This document shows positions 11,173-21,190 of a stretch of DNA of 64,000 nucleotides, piece by piece. Location: the NCBI GenBank assembly GCA_036936605.1, contig JAUPFV010000004.1, forward strand, positions 290,202,009 to 290,266,008, written 5' to 3'. The notes below the pieces were generated by a model that saw nothing but the letters and a program-made list of their open reading frames with translations, did not search any database and was not told the DNA's origin. This DNA comes from Limnanthes douglasii subsp. nivea. Taxonomy: Eukaryota; Streptophyta; Magnoliopsida; Brassicales; Limnanthaceae. Position 1 is the first letter of the stretch, and each line of letters opens with the position of its first letter. A program made the translations under genes and the position numbers.

Positions 11173-12640
11173 TTATGCCTCTTCCTGGTGTGCCTTTGAG
11201 ATATCGAATAATCTCATTACTGCCTCCATATGGTGTTCCTGAGGATGATGCATGAACTGGCTAACTACTTCCACCGTGTATGCAATGTCGGGTCGAGTGT
11301 GAGCCAGGTAAATCAATTTTCCCACCAACCTTTGGTACCTTTCTTTACTCGCTGGTCTGGCCCCTTCAATTATCTTTAGTTTGTGATTCACAACCATAGG
11401 AGTGTCATTTGGTTTGCAATCCACCATGCCAACTTCAGCTAATAAATCCAATATATATTTCCGTTAGGAGATATAAATCCCTCTTCTTGACCTAAGAACC
11501 TCGATTCCTAGGAAATACTTCAATCCCCCAAAGTCTTTCATTTCGAACTCCTTGAAGAGGTTTTTCCTAAAGGAGCTAATTACTTCTTCGTCATTCCCCG
11601 TTATAATCATATCGTCAACATATATTATAAGACAAATGACTAATTCTCCTCTCTTTTTGTAAAATAAGGTATGGTCCTCATTACTCTTTTTGTAGCTATA
11701 TTGCTTCATTGCCATTGTAAATCTCCCAAACCAAGCACGAGGAGACTGTTTGAGCCCATATAATGCCTTTTTTAGTTTACATACCTCATTTTCTTGAAAA
11801 CCATTAGAGAACCCTGGTGGGGGTTCCATATATACCTCTTCTTCCAAGTCTTCATGTAAGAAAGCATTTTTTACATCAAATTGATGACGAAGCCAATCTT
11901 TATTCGCGGTTATTGAAAGTAAAACTCTGATAATGTCAATCTTTGCAACCGGAGAGAACGTTTTAGAGTAGTTTATACCATATGTTTGTGTATATCCTTT
12001 GGCAACCAATCTTGCCTTGTGTCGCTCAATAGTGCCATCGGATTTATATTTTATATTAAAAACCCATCTTCACCCGACTGCTTTCTTCCCTTGTGGTAAC
12101 ACACAATTCTCCTATGTACCATTCCTTTTTAAAGCTTCCATTTCGGTATTCATTACCTCATGCCATTCAGTCATCTTCTTAGCTTCTTGAGCTGTTTTAG
12201 GGATTTGTTCAAAGAGAATAGTAGTTGAAAATGCCTTTGCAATCTTTGTCATTCCTTTCCTGTCTGTTTTTACCGGATATGTAGAAGCACGAGGAACGTG
12301 TTCCGGTGAATACCGATCAGGAGGAACCCCTTTATTTTTTCTTGGGGGAAGAACCAGAGTTTGAGTTTCAACAAATAAACTTCCTGAAATGTCATGGTCA
12401 GTAGTATTTTGTGAATTATGACATTGTAAATTTTTTACCTCTTGATGGATATTTTCTTCGGCTGACTTTCTGGTAGTATCCATGGCATTTATTTCTTGCT
12501 GGACATTGTCTTCGGGAGAATCATTGGTGGTAAGAAATGCCTCGTCAGTCTCCTTTATGTTGGAAGAGGTGTGTTCGGTGGCGCCATCTACCGACTCTGT
12601 CGGCACATCCTCAAAGTAACTTTCATATAGCAACCAGTCG
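11173..12640 (-). pseudogene. Copia reverse transcriptase with its N-terminal linker
   Basis: Minus-strand pieces in one overall order: an acidic linker (12633-12112), then the reverse transcriptase (12009-11464) with ARLVAKGYTQ, TFSPVAKIDIIRVLLSI, QFDVKNAFLHEDLEEEVYME, LKKALYGLKQSPRAW and the active-site motif IYVDDMIITGND at about 11620-11590, then LGIEVLRSRRGI and, after a stop at 11464-11466, the connection region (11451-11173) with GKLIYLAHTRPDIAY. The YVDD catalytic pair is intact. Breaks are a stop after ALKRNGT at 12112, another just before RWVF, a stop where a Gln codon is expected (ISxRKYIL), and the shift near 11180. Confidence 0.9.
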
Positions 12641-12650
12641 AGTGATTCAT

Positions 12651-13680
12651 TTACTTTCTCCCCTTAAGCACGAGATTGGTGGTTAAATAATAATCGGATT
12701 CTAAGAAGTCACAGTCCATGGTGACATGGATTCGACGAGTAACCGGATTGTAACACCGATAACCCATTTGATGGACATCGTACCCAATGAATACACACTT
12801 TTCAGCACATGGATTAAGTTTGTTTTGACTAGTTTTAGGGATATGAACAAACACCAAACAACCAAAGACACGAAGTGGTAAGGTTATAACATATGGGATT
12901 GTAACTTGGGTGGCAAGCACTTGTAATGGAGTTTTATTTCCTAGGCATCAGGTTGGTAGAAGATTTGCAAGATACGTGGTTGTAGCAAGAGCTTCTGGCC
13001 AAAGAGAATGAGGAACTCTAGATTCAATCGTAATAACACGAGTTTTTTCACGTAAAGTACGATTTTTTCGTTCTGAAGTACCGTTTTGTTGAGGTGTGTT
13101 TGGACAAGTGGTTTGATGGATAAGACCATTTGTTTTGAAAAAATTATGCATTGTTTGGTTGATAAACTTTGTTCCATTATCAGAACGGAGAATCTGTATT
13201 TTTTTTCAAATTGAGTCAAAATCATTTTATAAAAACAAACAAATATTTCTGGTACTTCCGATTTATGTTTCATGAAGTATATCCAAGTCATTATTGAGAA
13301 ATCATCCACAAATAAAACAAAGTATCTGATTTGATTGTTAGTAAAATTTGGTGTTGGACCCCAAACATCAGAATGGATTAGCGAAAAAGTATAATCAACT
13401 CTAGTATTACTTTGATTAAATAAGACCCTACGATTTTTTGCAAGAATGCATGTTTCACATTTCTCATGAATTGAATTATTCAAAAAAAAAACTAGAAAAC
13501 AAACTTTTAAGATAATTAAAAGAAGGATGACCAAGTCGTCGGTGCCATAACGAAAGTTAGCTTTCGGTTGTTCAGTGAGCAAACATGGCATGTCCCTTAT
13601 GAACTACCTCATCAACATAATTGAGACCTCCTTGTTCAGTACCACGCCCAATGATCTCCTTCGTACGAATGTCTTATAAA
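12651..13680 (-). pseudogene. Copia integrase
   Basis: The minus strand carries the zinc-binding end CETCILAKNRR (about 13454-13420), the core with HSDVWGPTP (first Asp), FVLFVDDFS and, after a frameshift near 13200, SDNGTKFINQ (second Asp) and TPQQNGTSERKNR (the Glu). The C-terminal part LRVFGCLVFVHIPK...CVFIGY (12860-12780) follows after a stop near 12940. All three catalytic acidic residues of the D,D,E core remain, but at least one frameshift and one stop divide the gene. A second shift near 13500 damages the first half of the zinc finger. Confidence 0.85.
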
Positions 13681-13750
13681 ATGCAAAAAATGGATACATA
13701 AGAACCACACAGTTGAGTTGTTTTATCACTTGACTAACAGATAATAACTT

Positions 13751-15019
13751 TTAGGATAGTGAAGGAATGTAGAGGCAGTTTTTAATTTCCATTTTTTTCG
13801 AAAAAATAATTGAACCTCCCCATTTGACTTCACAAATTTCTCCACTAGCAGTCTCAATATGGGACTTCTTTGGAGATGCCATATCACCAAAGTCTTTAGA
13901 ATCATAAGACATGGTGTCTGTAGCCCCGCAATCAAAGATCCAATTCATTGATTTCTTAAACCCTTTACCTCCAAGTTTTTCATAGGAGTTCGCCGCCATT
14001 CCTCCAAAACCAGTGCCACTTCCTTGCTCATTTTTAGTCGGATCTTCACCGCCACTTGTAGACGAAGCCCGTTTGACATTAGATTTGAAACGGTGGTTAT
14101 TTTTCTCTTTATGACCGTCCTCCCACCATTCTGGATAGACAACCAGATGGAAACATGTCTTAGTGTGTTTCTTCATCCCACAATGAGTGTAATACAACTT
14201 AGATTTATCTTCTTTCTCTTTGGATCGGAATTTAAACCTCTGTGCAGAATCTTTAGCAGCCAAACCCATTCCAATTTCAATCGAGTCACTATCAGAAGAA
14301 CTTGATTTTAGTATATTAAGCCTGGTCACTTCCCTTCATATTGTAGCATATGCTGTTTCCACGGAAGGAAGAAGATCATTTTTCAGGATATCTCTCTTGA
14401 CTGGTTCGAGCTTGTCATTAATCGCCATTAGCAATTGATAGAGTTTTTGTTCTTGAGTCTTCTTATTGTAGATCTTAATGTCTTCTGGGTCTTTCATAGG
14501 GTTCGGATCTCCCCTATCTATAGACATCCAGATGTTCTGCAGTTTGTTCCACAAGTCTTCTAGTGTATCGGACCCTTGCCTTAATGAATTAGCCCTCTTA
14601 TGAAGGTCAAACACCTGTAACGAATCTGTGCCAGAACCGTATGTGGTGGCTAAACCATCCCAGAGGGATTTTGCAGTGGGATATTGCGAGACATTATTCA
14701 CCAAGCTGGATTCAAGCTTCTGGATAATCCATGTGAAAACACATTGATCATCTTGTTCCCACCTTGTATATGTGTTGTCAGTTTTGGATGGAGGTGTCGG
14801 CTCCCATGTAATGTGAGAACCTCTCCCCCTTCCCCCAATTGCTTTCTTCATCAGGTTTGCCCATAGGGCATAGTTTTCACCACCGAGTTTAATCCTTATG
14901 GATAAATTCTCGGGGTTAGTTGTTTGTTGGTGTGTTCCGAGACCATTTCTCAGAATGGCAGTAATCTGCATTGTTAATTCATCAGGGATTTGACTAACCA
15001 CGACTTCTTTACCAGCCAT
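13751..15019 (-). pseudogene. Copia gag and protease
   Basis: Gag starts at ATG 15019, 39 bases inside the primer site, and runs as 227 residues to a TGA at 14336-14338. Motifs include IKLGGENYALWANLMKKAI and SLWDGLATTYGSG, as in copia Gag (UBN2-like) proteins. The same frame then continues (14335-13751). It contains a damaged zinc knuckle near 14175, where the first Cys of CxxCxxxxHxxxxC has become Tyr, and the protease motif WIFDCGATDTMSYD near 13945-13905, where D-C-G replaces the more common D-S/T-G. The TGA stands where an Arg codon is expected, so a CGA-to-TGA change would explain it. Without that stop the frame would read through into protease. Confidence 0.85.
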
Positions 15020-15057
15020 ATTTGTTGAGGATGTTCAGAATTCCCAGAATCACACGT

Positions 15058-15069
15058 GCTCTGATACCA
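15058..15069 (-). other. Primer binding site of the copia element
   Basis: The minus strand reads TGGTATCAGAGC directly after the 5' LTR end. This matches the 3' end of plant initiator methionine tRNA, the standard copia primer. Confidence 0.95.
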
Positions 15070-15341
15070 CGTTAAACAACAAAGAGAGAAGTAGCCGCAG
15101 GAGGCGGCTAAGGTTTTGTGTTTATTAGAAAATGTTCCTTTTGTATTGAACAGTTTTTTTATAATGATAAACCCAAGTAAGGCTCTCAATATATAGAGAA
15201 CTTAGAGGCCTATACAAGGAAACTTAATACACTGAATATTCTAACAATATTCAAACATGACAAACATTTTTAATACTATGCAGCGTGAATGTGTTAAATG
15301 CTAGCGCACTAAAAACATGTTATTTGGTGAATATTCTAACA
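15070..15341 (-). repeat. 5' LTR of the copia element
   Basis: The minus strand begins TGTTAGAATATTC and ends GTTTAACG; the expected terminal CA has become CG, a single change from the partner LTR. The primer site follows without a gap. Confidence 0.95.
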
Positions 15342-15437
15342 AATACATTATTTTTTGTTTATCTTGTCACTTATTTTATTTTAAAGTTCATTAGTGTATA
15401 GTTTGAGGACATATTTTCAAGTCTCATGTAAAACAAA

Positions 15438-15870
15438 TATCCAACCTATGTTGGTCTGAATTGTTTGAAACTCTTAAAATGAAGGATAGTCTAATCTATC
15501 TGAACTATTAAAGATTGTATAACCGATGCTTTTCAAAGTTATCTGAAGCTACTAAAGTGAAAGCTTATTCTAATCCAACCGAAGTGTGAAAAACGGTCCA
15601 ACGTATCTTGGTTAGAGTTATATGAATCTATTAATATGAAGGTTTGGTATAATCCAGTCGAAGTGTGAAAAAATGTATGGTCAAATTTATTCACTCTCTT
15701 AAAGTAAAGGTTTGGTCTAAAGTCGAAGTAGCTGAAGTGTAAAAAAAATCCAGCCTATGTTGGTCAAAGTTGTCTGAAGCTCTTCTAAAGCGAAGGCTTA
15801 GTTTAGTCTAGCTTAAAAGTGAAAATAGTCAAATTTATGATTGTTAGAGTTGTTTAAAGCTTAAAAACAT
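15438..15870 (+). repeat. Decayed tandem repeat, about 75-82 bp unit, gypsy 3' region
   Basis: About six diverged copies follow one another. Each carries a block like CCAACCTATGTTGGTCAAAG, then TCTGAAGCTACTAAAGTGAAGG and then CCGAAGTGTGAAAAA. The array starts about 95 bases right of the copia insertion, in what would be the 3' untranslated region of the old plus-strand gypsy element. Tandem repeats in that position are known for Tat-lineage elements. Confidence 0.7.
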
Positions 15871-16411
15871 AACTAAAAACACCAAGTGTAAATTAAACCA
15901 TCACCCCCAGCTAACGGGAGCATCCCAAGGCAAACTCTCTAACCAAAAAGTGACCCAATATTTAATGAGTGATTATGAAGGTATATATATAGTGACAAAA
16001 TGATAATAAGTGAACAATTATTTTATTAATTAATTTCTGTCTTTGTAAATAAAGTTTAAAATATGATATACAAGAAGAGAATAACTTATCCTAAACATAA
16101 CAGTAATATCTCAATTAATATTATCTTTAACTAAAAAAATATTTGGATTATATATATATATACCTTTTACTATGTTAATAAATATTCATTCACATATATG
16201 ACTCACACACGATAGGTTTTATGGACCATATTATTTATAGCATATTGGTAGCCATAGTCTTTGTAATAGTATCAAAATAAAACAAACATTAATGTTGCTC
16301 ATTTAATGAATCTAAAACTTATCTAATTTATTCATGCCTTATTAAGAATCTTTCATCAATTAAAACCTCATTTAATGAATTTTTTATATTTTTTAGAAAA
16401 TAAAAGAGTAT

Positions 16412-16554
16412 AACTAAGAGTCAGTAGGCTGCTAGTTATACTGACTCTTAGTTGAAAGCCTTACCATCTTTGGCAAATGAATTTTTCTTACTTGATCGCT
16501 TAATCTTGTTTGTTTTGGAAAGCTCCAATCATTTGCCAAAGATGGTAAGGCTTT
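16412..16554. repeat. Two adjacent inverted repeats (hairpin pair)
   Basis: Hairpin 1 has perfect 15-bp arms, 16412-16426 and 16439-16453, with a 12-base loop. Hairpin 2 starts two bases later and has perfect 26-bp arms, 16455-16480 and 16529-16554, with a 48-base loop. Pairing of hairpin 2 extends several bases outward with one mismatch (into GTTG at 16451-16454 and TAAC at 16555-16558). It could be the remains of a small foldback transposon or a small-RNA hairpin; no terminal duplication was found. Confidence 0.85.
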
Positions 16555-17140
16555 TAACTCAAGAAGACTCGTCGTTAATTCTTACTTTTTATAGAAATAT
16601 TTTTTAAGTTATAAAATTTTATTTTAGCTCACGCGTGTGTTGTCTTCATCTTCTTTCATCCTGAATCTCGAAGATCGTTGAACCTTGACCATTTGTCATG
16701 CAAACAAGTCCAAGTAATATAATTTTTTAAAAATGAGTTTTTTTTACCTTTGGGTATTTATCCTTTTTCTTTTCTTCAATATTATCTTGATGATTTTCTC
16801 ATAGAAACAAAATTTACATTTTATTTTATTTTATTTATATAGGTAAAAAGAGGAAATACAATAATTGCATAAATAATGAAACATAAGTGGTAGTGCTTTT
16901 TTGTACTCTGTATTCTAGTTATTCTAAAAAACAAACTTCTCGTATTACTCATCTAACTCCCCAAGCTCACCAGACCAAGAAAGTTTTTGTTAATAAAGGA
17001 AAAGCTCATTAGTCTATCATTTTATTTCAACCTATTTTCCTTCATTCTTCGAATATCTATTAAATTATAGACGATAATAACCTTTATTCTTCCCTTTATA
17101 AAGATAGTACGACATATGTGAAGACTTATTTGATATATAT

Positions 17141-17880
17141 TAATAGATATTATCTTTAACTAATAAACTTTATTTGTATTAAATATCTTATATCTTGATG
17201 TATTTGACTAATTCTATGGAAATTCATTCTCATATATGGCTAATGGGTTATAGGTTTTATAAATCATACTATTACATCATTATTAATATATATATCAAAG
17301 TGAGAGAAATACATTATATAGATAACTAAGTGTATTAGATAATAACACACCAATTCATCTTCATTAACATCTTCAAATATTTTTGAATAACCATTGAAAT
17401 GAAGAACAAAACCGTCTAATGTAAAACAATTAAGGACTTAGTTTTAATTATCTTATAAATTTAAAATAATTTTAAGTAAAAATATATACCATCTAATGTA
17501 AAACAATTAAGGACTTGGTTTTTAATAGATATTATCTTTAATTAATAAACTTTATTTTGTATTAAATATCTTATATCTTGATGTATTTGACTAATTCTAT
17601 GGAAATTCATTCTCATATATGGCTAATGGGTTATAGGTTTTATAAATCATACTATTACATCATTATTAATATTTATATCAAAGTGAGAGAAATACATTAT
17701 ATAGATAACTAAATGTATTAGATAATAACACACCAATTCATCTTCATTAACATCTTCAAATATTTTTGAATAACCATTGAAATGAAGAACAAAACCGCCT
17801 AATGTAAAACAATTAAGGACTTAGTTTTAATAATCTTATAAATTTAAAATAATTTTAAGTAAAAAATATATACCATCATT
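17141..17880. repeat. Direct duplication of an approximately 383-bp AT-rich unit
   Basis: The block from TAATAGATATTATCTTTAA at 17141 recurs from 17523 with only scattered differences. Landmarks such as CTAATGGGTTATAGG and ACACACCAATTCATCTTC recur at an offset of 382-383 bases. Neither copy encodes anything recognisable. A third, much more diverged and shorter copy lies near 16110-16250. Confidence 0.85.
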
Positions 17881-19059
17881 TTTTATTTTGAGGTCCATAA
17901 CCAACTATGCATGCACGTTAATGCCTCTAATATTTTTGGGAGAAGCCTACTACAATAGAGGCTAATTAATCTACCGCTCATACTAAAAGTAGATTCAGAT
18001 GAAATAGTAGATGCATAAATAACTAATATATCTTTAACGATAAGTTATAAAGCTGGACGCTTTAATTCATCCGACTTCCACCAAGCCAATAAAATTTATA
18101 ATTACATAATTAGAAATAAATAAAATTATAAACAGAATAACACATTATAAGAAAATATAAAATAATAATGTACATATTCTCAAATTTGATATCAAATTTA
18201 GAGATTTGGTAACAAATCATATATATTATTCAAACTTCAAAATTCATAATGGTGTAAATACTTAGGCTAGCTTACATTGGTCCATCAACAATTTGAGTAC
18301 TTAAAGTCTAGAAAATATAGTCAAATATATAATAAGATATTGCATTTAAGTAGTTTAGATAAATTTATGTCAATTTTTTCTAAATATTTGGGGTATATTT
18401 ATTGTAACTATCGACTTTATAAATAGAGCTCTTAAAATAATTAATAAAAGAATAAGTATATTTATTTGTATATCTTTAAGGTTTATTTTACTTACGTACA
18501 TATTTCAACTTTGTTCATTGATTGCATACTAACCTCGGCCTCAAATCAAGCCGGTTACTCAACATTTCCTACATTAATGTCTACCAGAATCAAAACTTTT
18601 CTTCCCATAAAACCAAAATAAATAAATGATGCTTCTAATTAACTCGGAGACATGTCATTAATCTAATGCCACCAGTGTTTAATAATCACAAAATGGATAA
18701 GTATTACGAAAAATAAGATACAGAACATCACATTTAATAGTTCAACAATGAGATGTTGAAATATAGAGTTGATGGTGAGATAAAGTCCTCCAGAGTTTTA
18801 TCGGCCTTGCATGATTTTATAAGTGATTCATTAAGGATTTTTCAAAACTCTTCAAGCCATTATGTGATTTATTGATAAAATATGTTTAATTTTTATTTTC
18901 TACTAAATGTTTATAAGCATTTCATTCGATTAAATCTAAGTTGATCATTACACCTATTATTGTATCTCATGATAACTTTACCATTTGACGTAATGTGTAA
19001 TGCTAACAATTATACGATATGGATTGTCTTTGGACAGCAAAAAGATAATGTTTTTCATA

Positions 19060-19159
19060 TTATATATTATACTAGAAAAATATTTACAGGTGACCAATGA
19101 AATTATGCAACAACTAAGAAAGAATCTTTAACGATAGTCTTTGCATTGAATAAGTATTT

Positions 19160-19223
<64 letters not shown>

Positions 19224-19950
19224 TTGCAAAAGTGATAATACATAACGATCATGTTGCACTTTTTTAAGATAAAAAAGATTGAAACCATGATTGCTACATT
19301 GAGGAATACTTATTGTAGGAATTTGATCTTGAGATCCGAGATATAAAAGGTTCTAAAATTGTTATAATAGATCATTTATCTCGCCTAGATCCAACTGACC
19401 ACGTTGTTCAAGAGAGTATGCCGATAAATGAGTTTTTTCCAGACGAACAGTATTTGGCAGTTAAAGTTGAACCTTGGTTTGCAAACATTAAAAATTATAT
19501 TGATAATGAGATTCACCCGGACTTGAATTATCAGGAACGAACAAAATTATTTCATAGTCTTAAGAAGTGCTATTGGGACGATCCGTACTTATACAAGAAA
19601 TATGGAGACCAAATTATTAGATGTTGTGTGCCAAATGAAGAAACGTTTGATATACTACATCATTGTCACTCTTCGGAAACTGGAGGTCATTTTGGTGCAA
19701 CAAAAACATCAGCAAAATTTTTATAATCTGGGATCTTTTGGTCTATTTTATTCAAAGATTCTCATAAGTATGTTATGTTGTATGATAAATGTCAAAAAGT
19801 TGGAAACTTCTCTAGCAAAAACGAGATTACATTAAAAATATTCTAAAGGTAGAGTTGTTCGACGTATGGGGTACCAATTTTATGTGACCATTCTTATCAT
19901 CCTTCAACAACAAGTCTATCCTAGTTGCAGTTGGTTGCGTCTTCAAATTA
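19060..19950 (+). pseudogene. Athila-like gypsy RNase H end and integrase zinc-binding domain
   Basis: Plus-strand pieces run from the RNase H (KKESLTIVFALNKYLSY at about 19110-19160, then LVAKVIIHNDHVALF after an AT microsatellite) through LSRLDPTD near 19380 into an open stretch, 19418-19726. That stretch includes CYWDDPYLYKKYGDQIIRCC and HCHSSETGGHFGATKTSAKFL, the HHCC zinc-binding domain of integrase. This wording, and the following WSILFKDSHKYVMLYDKCQKVGN, are typical of Athila-lineage elements. The integrase core is lost after KNEIT and replaced by a second, degenerate copy of the same segment. Confidence 0.75.
19161..19221. repeat. (AT)n microsatellite
   Basis: About 60 bases of uninterrupted AT repeat. 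It lies inside the former RNase H coding of the Athila-like remnant, between the codons for KYLSY and LVAKVI, where other gypsy elements have only a few residues. Confidence 0.95.
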
Positions 19951-20405
19951 TTTTATTGATAATAAGATCCACCCATACGTGAATTATCATGAGCGTTTTT
20001 TTTCATAATCTTAAGCAGTACTACTGGGACGATCTGTACTTATACAAGCAATATGGAGACCAAATTATTAGATATTGTGTACTAAACGATGAAATATTTG
20101 ACATACTACATTACTGTCACTATTTAGAAATCGAATTTTATTTTGACGCAACAAAAACATCAGCAAAGGTTTTACAATTTGGGTTATTTTGGCCTAGTTT
20201 ATTCAAATATGCTCATAAGTATGTTATGGTGTATGATAGATGCCAAAAAGTGGGAAACTTTTGTAGGAAAATTAAATTCTTATTGAAAAATATTCTAGAG
20301 GTAGAATGGTTCGACATATGGGGTATCAATTTTATGTGATCAGTCTCATCATTATTCAACAACAAGTCTATTCTAGTTGCAGTTGATTTCGTCTCCAAAT
20401 GGGTT
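19495..20405 (+). repeat. Tandem duplication, about 451-456 bp, of the Athila integrase segment
   Basis: Segment 19501-19956 recurs at 19957-20405. TATGGAGACCAAATTATTAG is at 19601 and again at 20052; the AAGTATGTTATG block recurs at 451 and the CAAGTCTATC block at 452. The copies are clearly diverged, so the duplication is old. Confidence 0.85.
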
Positions 20406-21190
20406 GGATCATCCCCATAAGTTATGCACCGGTGGTAATAAAATTTGTCAAGAATAATATTTTTTTTATGATTCGAAACCCCAAAAGCGACTATTAGTGA
20501 TGGAGGATCATATTTTTATAATTTTAAATTGAACCCTCTGTTAGCAAAATATGGAGTTACCCACAAATTATCGACATCATATCATCCTCAGACTAGCGAA
20601 CGGGTGGAGATCTCAAATAGAGAATCGAAAATGATTTTGGAGAAATAGTAAGCGCTTTTAAAAATGATTGGTTTTTGAATCTCGATGATGCTCTGTGGGC
20701 ATTTAAAACTGATTTTAATACTCTAATTGGTATGTCTCCTTATAAACTAGTCTATGGAAGATCTTATCATTTTCTCATATAATCGGAAAACCGATCATAT
20801 TAGGCCAAAAAACTGTTGAATTTTTTTATATAAAAGCTACTGGGAAGAAGCAATTATTACAGCTAAAAGAGTTGGACGAATTTAGTAATTGAGTGTATGA
20901 GAACTCTAAGATCTCCAAAGAAAATATAAAAATTTGGCATGATAAAAATATTGTTCTGTGAAACTTCTACGTGTGGCATAAAGTGTTGTTCTACAATACA
21001 TGATTGAGACTCTTTCTTGGAAAACTACGCTCAAGATGGTATGGACCATTTGGGATAACTGAAGTCTATCCCCATTGAGCTATAGAGGTATCACATCAAG
21101 AAAAATAAACTTTTAAGGTGTGCGGTCACTCTCTCAAACCATACTTTGAGGGGATTGTTGACAAATATCAAATTTCAATCCCTCTCCAAG
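19951..21190 (+). pseudogene. Athila-like integrase, second copy of the zinc domain plus core and C-terminus
   Basis: The second copy (19989-20339) again encodes YYWDDLYLYKQYGDQIIRYC and FGLFWPSLFKYAHKYVMVYD, ending VEWFDIWGINFM. Beyond the duplication the integrase continues: ILVAVDFVSKWV near 20370-20405, [10 protein letters not shown] near 20490-20525 (a mutated form of DNGxHF), [16 protein letters not shown] near 20560-20600, DALWAFKTDFNTLIGMSPYKLVYG near 20685-20757 and, near 21030-21150, RWYGPFGITEVYPH and SLKPYFEGIVD. The last block is the Athila-type integrase C-terminus. There are many stops. Confidence 0.75.

Larger units (their letters stand above)
10388..15341 (-). mobile_element. 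Full-length Ty1/copia retrotransposon with both LTRs
   Basis: Two near-identical LTRs (10388-10660 and 15070-15341) bound 4.4 kb with copia gene order on the minus strand: gag, protease, integrase, reverse transcriptase, RNase H. The initiator-methionine-type primer site and a G-rich polypurine tract touch the LTRs as expected. The 5-bp flanks are AATAT (10383-10387) and AATAC (15342-15346), a target duplication with one change. By hand alignment the LTRs differ at roughly 18 of about 272 positions plus one indel, so the insertion is not recent. The polyprotein is broken by several stops and shifts, so the copy is non-autonomous. It sits in the 3' untranslated part of an older plus-strand gypsy element. 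Confidence 0.95.
15871..19060. other. AT-rich non-coding DNA
   Basis: No gene is seen. Within it lie a double inverted repeat (16412-16554) and a direct duplication of about 383 bp (17141-17880), listed separately, plus a shorter diverged copy of the same repeat near 16110-16250. The remainder is AT-rich with no motif I can name. Confidence 0.6.

Noticed and set aside
16455..16554. Hairpin arms as a known microRNA (a TGCCAAAG start recalls miR399)
   Set aside because: Only eight bases match, the position in the arm is wrong and the arms are perfectly paired, unlike most conserved miRNA precursors.
19161..19221. AT run as a replication origin or matrix attachment site
   Set aside because: A simple microsatellite in decayed coding explains it; nothing else supports such a role.
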